Assembly (NCBI GenBank): GCA_965219015.1
Contig: CBDCNH010000011.1
Span: 372,001-436,000, forward strand
Origin: CBDCNH01 sp965219015
GTDB lineage: Bacteria > Pseudomonadota > Alphaproteobacteria > Rhodobacterales > Rhodobacteraceae
Length of the DNA: 64,000 bases
Reading direction: 5' to 3'
The position numbers and the translations under genes were made by a program. Every line of letters starts with the position of its first letter. Positions within the stretch are counted from its first letter, which is position 1. Below the pieces are notes generated by a model, which worked only from the letters and a program-made list of their open reading frames with translations, ran no database searches and was not told the DNA's origin. Below are positions 59,779 to 64,000 of this stretch, piece by piece.

Positions 59779-59860
59779 TTGCCAGAGTCGACGCAGGATC
59801 CCAGAGCCCAAGGACCGCAGAGACGGCCGGGCGGGACACACGTATCAGGGAGGACGACCC

Positions 59861-61354
59861 ATGCCGACACCGGCCAAGCTCCACCGCGGGATCAGGCGCG
59901 CCGCGCGGCCCGGCACTGCCGCGGCGCTGTCGCTCGGCCTCGCCGCGGCCCCCTTCGCCGGGATGGCGCAGGAGCAGCCGATCGACACCTCGAAGTGGTC
60001 GCCCGAGTACGTGCGCTCGATCGCGGGCACGGCGACGTTCGACACCGCCGCGAACTGCGCCAAGGTCACGCCGCTCGACACCAAGGGCCGCGTCTCGGTC
60101 TGGTACACGGGCCCCACGACCGCCGATCCCGACATCATGCACACGCTCGACGACGCGTTCTGGGCGGCCTGGACCAAGACCTACCCGAACATCACGACCG
60201 ACCACCAGAACATCGACTACAACCAGCTTCTCGACAAGCTCCGCACCGCGCTCCTCGGCAACGCCGCCCCGATGGTGGTGCGGCTGCAGATCCTCGGCGG
60301 CGTCGAGTTCGGCGCCAAGGGCTACCTCGAGGAGCTGAAGCCCGAGGACGTGGGCTATCCCACGCAGGACTTCTGGCCGGGCGCGATGAAGTCCGTCACC
60401 TACGACGGCGCGACCTACGGCATCCCCACCAACAACGAGACGATGGCGTTCATCTACAACGCCAAGATCTTCAAGGACGCGGGCCTCGACCCCGAGAAGG
60501 CGCCGGCGACCTGGGACGACGTGGTGGCCTACTCCAAGCAGATCCACGACAAGCTCGGCATCGCGGGCTACGGGCTCGTGGCCAAGCAGAACGCCGGCAA
60601 CACGCCGTTCCGCTTCATGCCGGAGGTCTGGGCCTTCGGCGGCGGTGCGCTCGACGAGCAGACGGACGATCCGTCCTACGACACCGTGGGGCTCGACAGC
60701 GCGGGCACCAAGGCCGCGCTGCAGGCTGCCTACGACATGTACGTGCGCGACAAGTCGGTGCCGGTCTCGGCGCTGACCAACACGCAGAACGAGAACCAGG
60801 CGCCGTTCATCGCGGGCCAGCTCGGCATGATGATCGCGCATCCGTCGGAATACGCGAAGATGGTCGATCTGGCGGGCAAGGCCACCGGCGCCGACAAGGA
60901 GGTCGCGCAGGAGGTGGTGGACAACATGCGCTACGGGCTCATCCCGAAGGGCCCGGCGCGGCGCGCGGTGGTGTTCGGCGGCTCGAACATCCACATCGTC
61001 AAGGACGAGTACGTCGACGGCGGGCTCGACGACGCGGCGTCGAAGGCGCTGGTGTGCTTCTGGACCAGCCCCGAATGGTCCACCAAGCTCGCCTGGGTCG
61101 CCTCCAACCCCGGCAACCTGCAGGGCTTCCGCACGCAGGCGATGAAGGAGCGGCTCGACACGATCAAGTTCCTCGACGTGACGACCTCGATGCTGCCCGA
61201 CGGCATCCCCTTCCCGGTCGTGCCGGAGGCGCCCGAGATCATGAACATCATCGTGCCCGACATGCTGCAGAACGTGCTGACCGGGAGCATGTCCATCGAT
61301 GCCGCGGCCGAGGATGCCACGAAGAAGACCGAAGCGCTGATGAACGGGCTCTGA
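59861..61354 (+). CDS. Sugar ABC transporter substrate-binding protein
   Basis: Periplasmic binding protein of the extracellular solute-binding family 1 type, 497 aa. It has a signal peptide ending near APFAGMAQE. RVSVWYTGPTTADP, ITTDHQNIDYNQLLDKLRTA, YGIPTNNETMAFIYNAKIF and the C-terminal MSIDAAAEDATKKTEAL are family-like. The ATG at 59861 follows AGGGAGGACG. First gene of an importer operon facing the dehydratase/GntR pair. The ligand cannot be deduced. Confidence 0.92.
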   Translation: MPTPAKLHRGIRRAARPGTAAALSLGLAAAPFAGMAQEQPIDTSKWSPEYVRSIAGTATFDTAANCAKVTPLDTKGRVSVWYTGPTTADPDIMHTLDDAFWAAWTKTYPNITTDHQNIDYNQLLDKLRTALLGNAAPMVVRLQILGGVEFGAKGYLEELKPEDVGYPTQDFWPGAMKSVTYDGATYGIPTNNETMAFIYNAKIFKDAGLDPEKAPATWDDVVAYSKQIHDKLGIAGYGLVAKQNAGNTPFRFMPEVWAFGGGALDEQTDDPSYDTVGLDSAGTKAALQAAYDMYVRDKSVPVSALTNTQNENQAPFIAGQLGMMIAHPSEYAKMVDLAGKATGADKEVAQEVVDNMRYGLIPKGPARRAVVFGGSNIHIVKDEYVDGGLDDAASKALVCFWTSPEWSTKLAWVASNPGNLQGFRTQAMKERLDTIKFLDVTTSMLPDGIPFPVVPEAPEIMNIIVPDMLQNVLTGSMSIDAAAEDATKKTEALMNGL

Positions 61355-61414
61355 TCCCTTCGCCGGCGGCCGCAGCGCCGCCGGCCTCCCTACCCCTCCT
61401 CGAAAGGCCTCCGC

Positions 61415-62359
61415 GTGACGATCGCGCTCGACGATCACACCGCCGCTCCCCGGCGGTCCGGGCTCCTGCGCCAGATTGCGGCGCACCGGGCGGACTATCT
61501 CTACGTCCTGCCGGCGCTCGTGGTGATGATGATCGTGATCGCCTATCCGATCTGGTTCACCGTCGACCTCAGCTTCTACCGCACGCCCGCGAACCTGCAG
61601 ATGAAGGACAAGGTGTTCGCCGGCATCGCGAACTACCGGACCATCCTCGGCAGCGCGTCGTTCCGGGATGTCACCTGGAACACGCTCGTCTGGACGGTGT
61701 CCTGCACCGCCATCTCCTACGCGCTCGGCTTCGCCGCCGCGCTGGCGCTCCACCGCGAGTTCGCGGGCCGGGGGATGCTGCGCGCCGTGCTCCTCGTGCC
61801 CTACGTGGTGAGCGCCGTCGCGGCCTCCTACGTCTGGCGCTGGCTCTATCATTCGGACTTCGGCGTGTTCGGCGCGCTCGCGGTGCAGTTCGGGATCACC
61901 GACCGCCCGATCAACTTCCTCGACAACATCGACACCGTGCTGCCCTCGCTCATCGTGGTGCAGATCTGGCGCGAGTTCTCCTTCGCGATGATCATGATGA
62001 TGGCGGGGCTGCAGACGGTGCCCGACGCGCTCCTGCGCGCGGCGCAGGTCGATGGCGCGAACACCTGGCAGCGCTTCCTCCACGTCACGCTGCCGCATCT
62101 CAAGGGCGTGTCGATGGTGACGCTGCTCCTTCTCCTCGTGAGCAACTTCAACTCGTTCATCGTCCCCTACATCATGACCGGCGGCGGGCCGGCGGGGGCC
62201 TCCGACATCTGGATCACGCAGATCTACCAGATCGCCTTCGGCCGGCAGCGCTGGGGCGTGGCCTCGGCCTACTCGGTGATCCTCTTCGTGGTGATGGCGG
62301 CGATCGGCTACTTCTACGTCAAGGCGCTGACGCGCGGCGACGAGCGGGGTGCGTCGTGA
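61415..62359 (+). CDS. Sugar ABC transporter permease (MalF/UgpA-like)
   Basis: A 314 aa inner membrane permease with about six helices. The EAA-type loop is PDALLRAAQVDGANTWQRFL, followed by HVTLPHLKGV. The GTG start at 61415 has AAAGG 8 nt upstream. Second gene of the importer operon. Confidence 0.92.
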   Translation: MTIALDDHTAAPRRSGLLRQIAAHRADYLYVLPALVVMMIVIAYPIWFTVDLSFYRTPANLQMKDKVFAGIANYRTILGSASFRDVTWNTLVWTVSCTAISYALGFAAALALHREFAGRGMLRAVLLVPYVVSAVAASYVWRWLYHSDFGVFGALAVQFGITDRPINFLDNIDTVLPSLIVVQIWREFSFAMIMMMAGLQTVPDALLRAAQVDGANTWQRFLHVTLPHLKGVSMVTLLLLLVSNFNSFIVPYIMTGGGPAGASDIWITQIYQIAFGRQRWGVASAYSVILFVVMAAIGYFYVKALTRGDERGAS

Positions 62360-62384
62360 CGGCCGTCGGTTTCGGGAGCGCCTG

Positions 62385-62433
62385 GTGAGGCGGGTCGACT
62401 CTTCCAGGGGCGCCCGGTGAGGCGGGTCGACTG
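62385..62433 (+). repeat. Duplicated start region of the second permease
   Basis: GGTGAGGCGGGTCGACT occurs at 62384-62400 and again at 62416-62432. The second copy contains the GTG start of the downstream permease. The first has an equivalent GTG at 62385 but meets a stop after eleven codons. Preceding bases (GGAGCGCCT versus GGGCGCCC) are also similar. Confidence 0.8.
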
Positions 62434-63261
62434 GTGGCGCTGGAGCGGGCGGGTCTACCTCGTCCTCCTCCTCTTCTTCACCGCCGTGCCGATGGTCTGG
62501 ATGGTGCTGACCTCGATCAAGACGCAGTTCGCCGCCATGCAATACCCGCCGCAATGGTGGCCGAAGGAGCCGACGCTCGCGAACTACCGCAAGCTCCTCG
62601 ACCCGACCAACTCGACCGGGCACGACTTCCTCCTCTACTTCCGCAACAGCCTCTGGGTCTCGACCGCGACGACCGTGCTCGGCGTCGTGATCGCGGTGCC
62701 GGCCGCCTATGCGTTCTCGCGCTTCCGGTTTCCGGGCCGCACCGCGCTCTTCTTCTCGGTGCTCCTTCGCAACATGTTCCCGGCCGTCGTGTTCCTGATG
62801 CCGCTCTTTCTGATGATGCGCTGGCTCGGGCTCGTCGGCAGCCACGCCTCGCTGATCCTGACCTACCTCACCTTCGGCTTGCCGCTGTCGATCTGGCTGC
62901 TGAAGGGCTTCTACGACAACATCCCCGTCCAGCTCGAACAGGCCGCGCGCATCGACGGTGCCACGCGGTTCCAGGCGTTCCTCCTCATCGTCATGCCGCT
63001 CTCGACGCCCGGCATCATCGCGACCTCGATCTTCTCGTTCATCGGCGCGTGGAACGAGTTCGTCTACGCCAACGTGTTCCTCAATCGAAAGGACATGCTG
63101 ACGCTCCCCGTGGGCATCCAGCGCTTCTTCTCGGAGTTCTCGACCGACTGGCCCGGCCTGATGGCGGCGACGTTCCTGATGTCGGTGCCGGTGGTGGTGC
63201 TCTTCCTCGTGCTGCAGAAGTTCTTCGTCCGGGCGCTCACCGAAGGCGCGGTGAAGCACTG

Positions 63262-63262
<1 letters not shown>
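62417..63262 (+). CDS. Sugar ABC transporter permease (MalG/UgpE-like)
   Basis: A 281 aa permease with about six helices. The coupling loop is PVQLEQAARIDGATRFQAFL, then MPLSTPGI. PPQWWPKEPTLANYRKLLD is typical of the MalG side. It starts with GTG at 62417 (VRRVDWWRW), in the second copy of a duplicated start sequence. Its stop overlaps the ATPase ATG by 1 nt. Confidence 0.92.

Positions 63263-64000
<738 letters not shown>

Noticed and set aside
57821..63259. An 1812-codon open frame on the minus strand across the sugar importer
   Set aside because: Only its last 398 codons are a real gene (the dehydratase). The rest is Arg/His/Glu-rich shadow sequence opposite the well-supported importer genes.

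Overview
The window is GC-rich DNA with dense, mostly co-oriented operons and many 1-8 nt gene overlaps. The gene content (DnaB, guaB, kdsA, hfq-hflX, rplM-rpsI, a urease operon, capsule export genes, VPxPA-type C-terminal sorting tail) fits an alphaproteobacterium of the Rhodobacteraceae type. The species cannot be named from the sequence alone.

Layout. 1-2153 (minus): urease genes ureD-ureA-ureB-ureC, with ureC cut by the window edge. 2200-12459 (plus): pyrC, dnaB, a FadL-type porin, a trypsin-like protease with a small secreted protein, an EamA transporter, a P-loop ATPase, metA, an alpha/beta hydrolase lipoprotein and PPK2, followed by a TetR regulator. 13021-15868 (minus): a polyamine-type ABC importer lacking its binding protein. 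16074-20531: an acyltransferase/SGNH protein (plus), then rplM-rpsI, an SseB-like protein and a uracil-DNA glycosylase (minus). 20641-24491 (plus): capsule export ATPase and KpsE-like protein, an unusual repeat tract, and kdsA. 24584-24658: tRNA-Gln. 24659-28936: an accessory, decaying stretch with fragments of an IclR regulator, an RraA-like gene, an ABC ATPase and a LysR regulator, plus one intact hydrolase carrying a C-terminal sorting tail. 28937-31426: guaB and an arginase-family gene, divergent.

31603-47256 is the metabolic centrepiece. It is a seven-gene operon glgE, treS-maltokinase, glgB, glgX, treZ, malQ, treY. Five of the six junctions are ATGA overlaps or nearly touching. It joins trehalose to maltose-1-phosphate-based alpha-glucan synthesis, and branching, debranching and TreYZ conversion back to trehalose. 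After it come ndk, an ABC-F protein, a divergent NmrA-like/TetR pair, a VanZ-like protein, a 1 kb gene-poor AT-richer stretch, a GT2 glycosyltransferase, hflX and hfq.

Between hfq and a sugar-acid catabolic locus sits a sharply AT-rich two-gene islet (about 56040-57815) encoding a DUF262 protein and a small HEPN-like protein that overlap by 8 nt. It looks like a horizontally acquired toxin-antitoxin or anti-phage module and is the best candidate for an undescribed system here. The window ends with an enolase-superfamily dehydratase, a GntR regulator with a clear inverted-repeat operator, and a divergent sugar ABC importer whose ATPase runs off the edge.

A second theme is short tandem duplication at gene boundaries. 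The strongest case is an array of five diverged copies of the kdsA translation start region just upstream of kdsA. Smaller cases occur at the ends of the 10.5 kb hydrolase, malQ and the polyamine ATPase, and at the start of the 62.4 kb permease.
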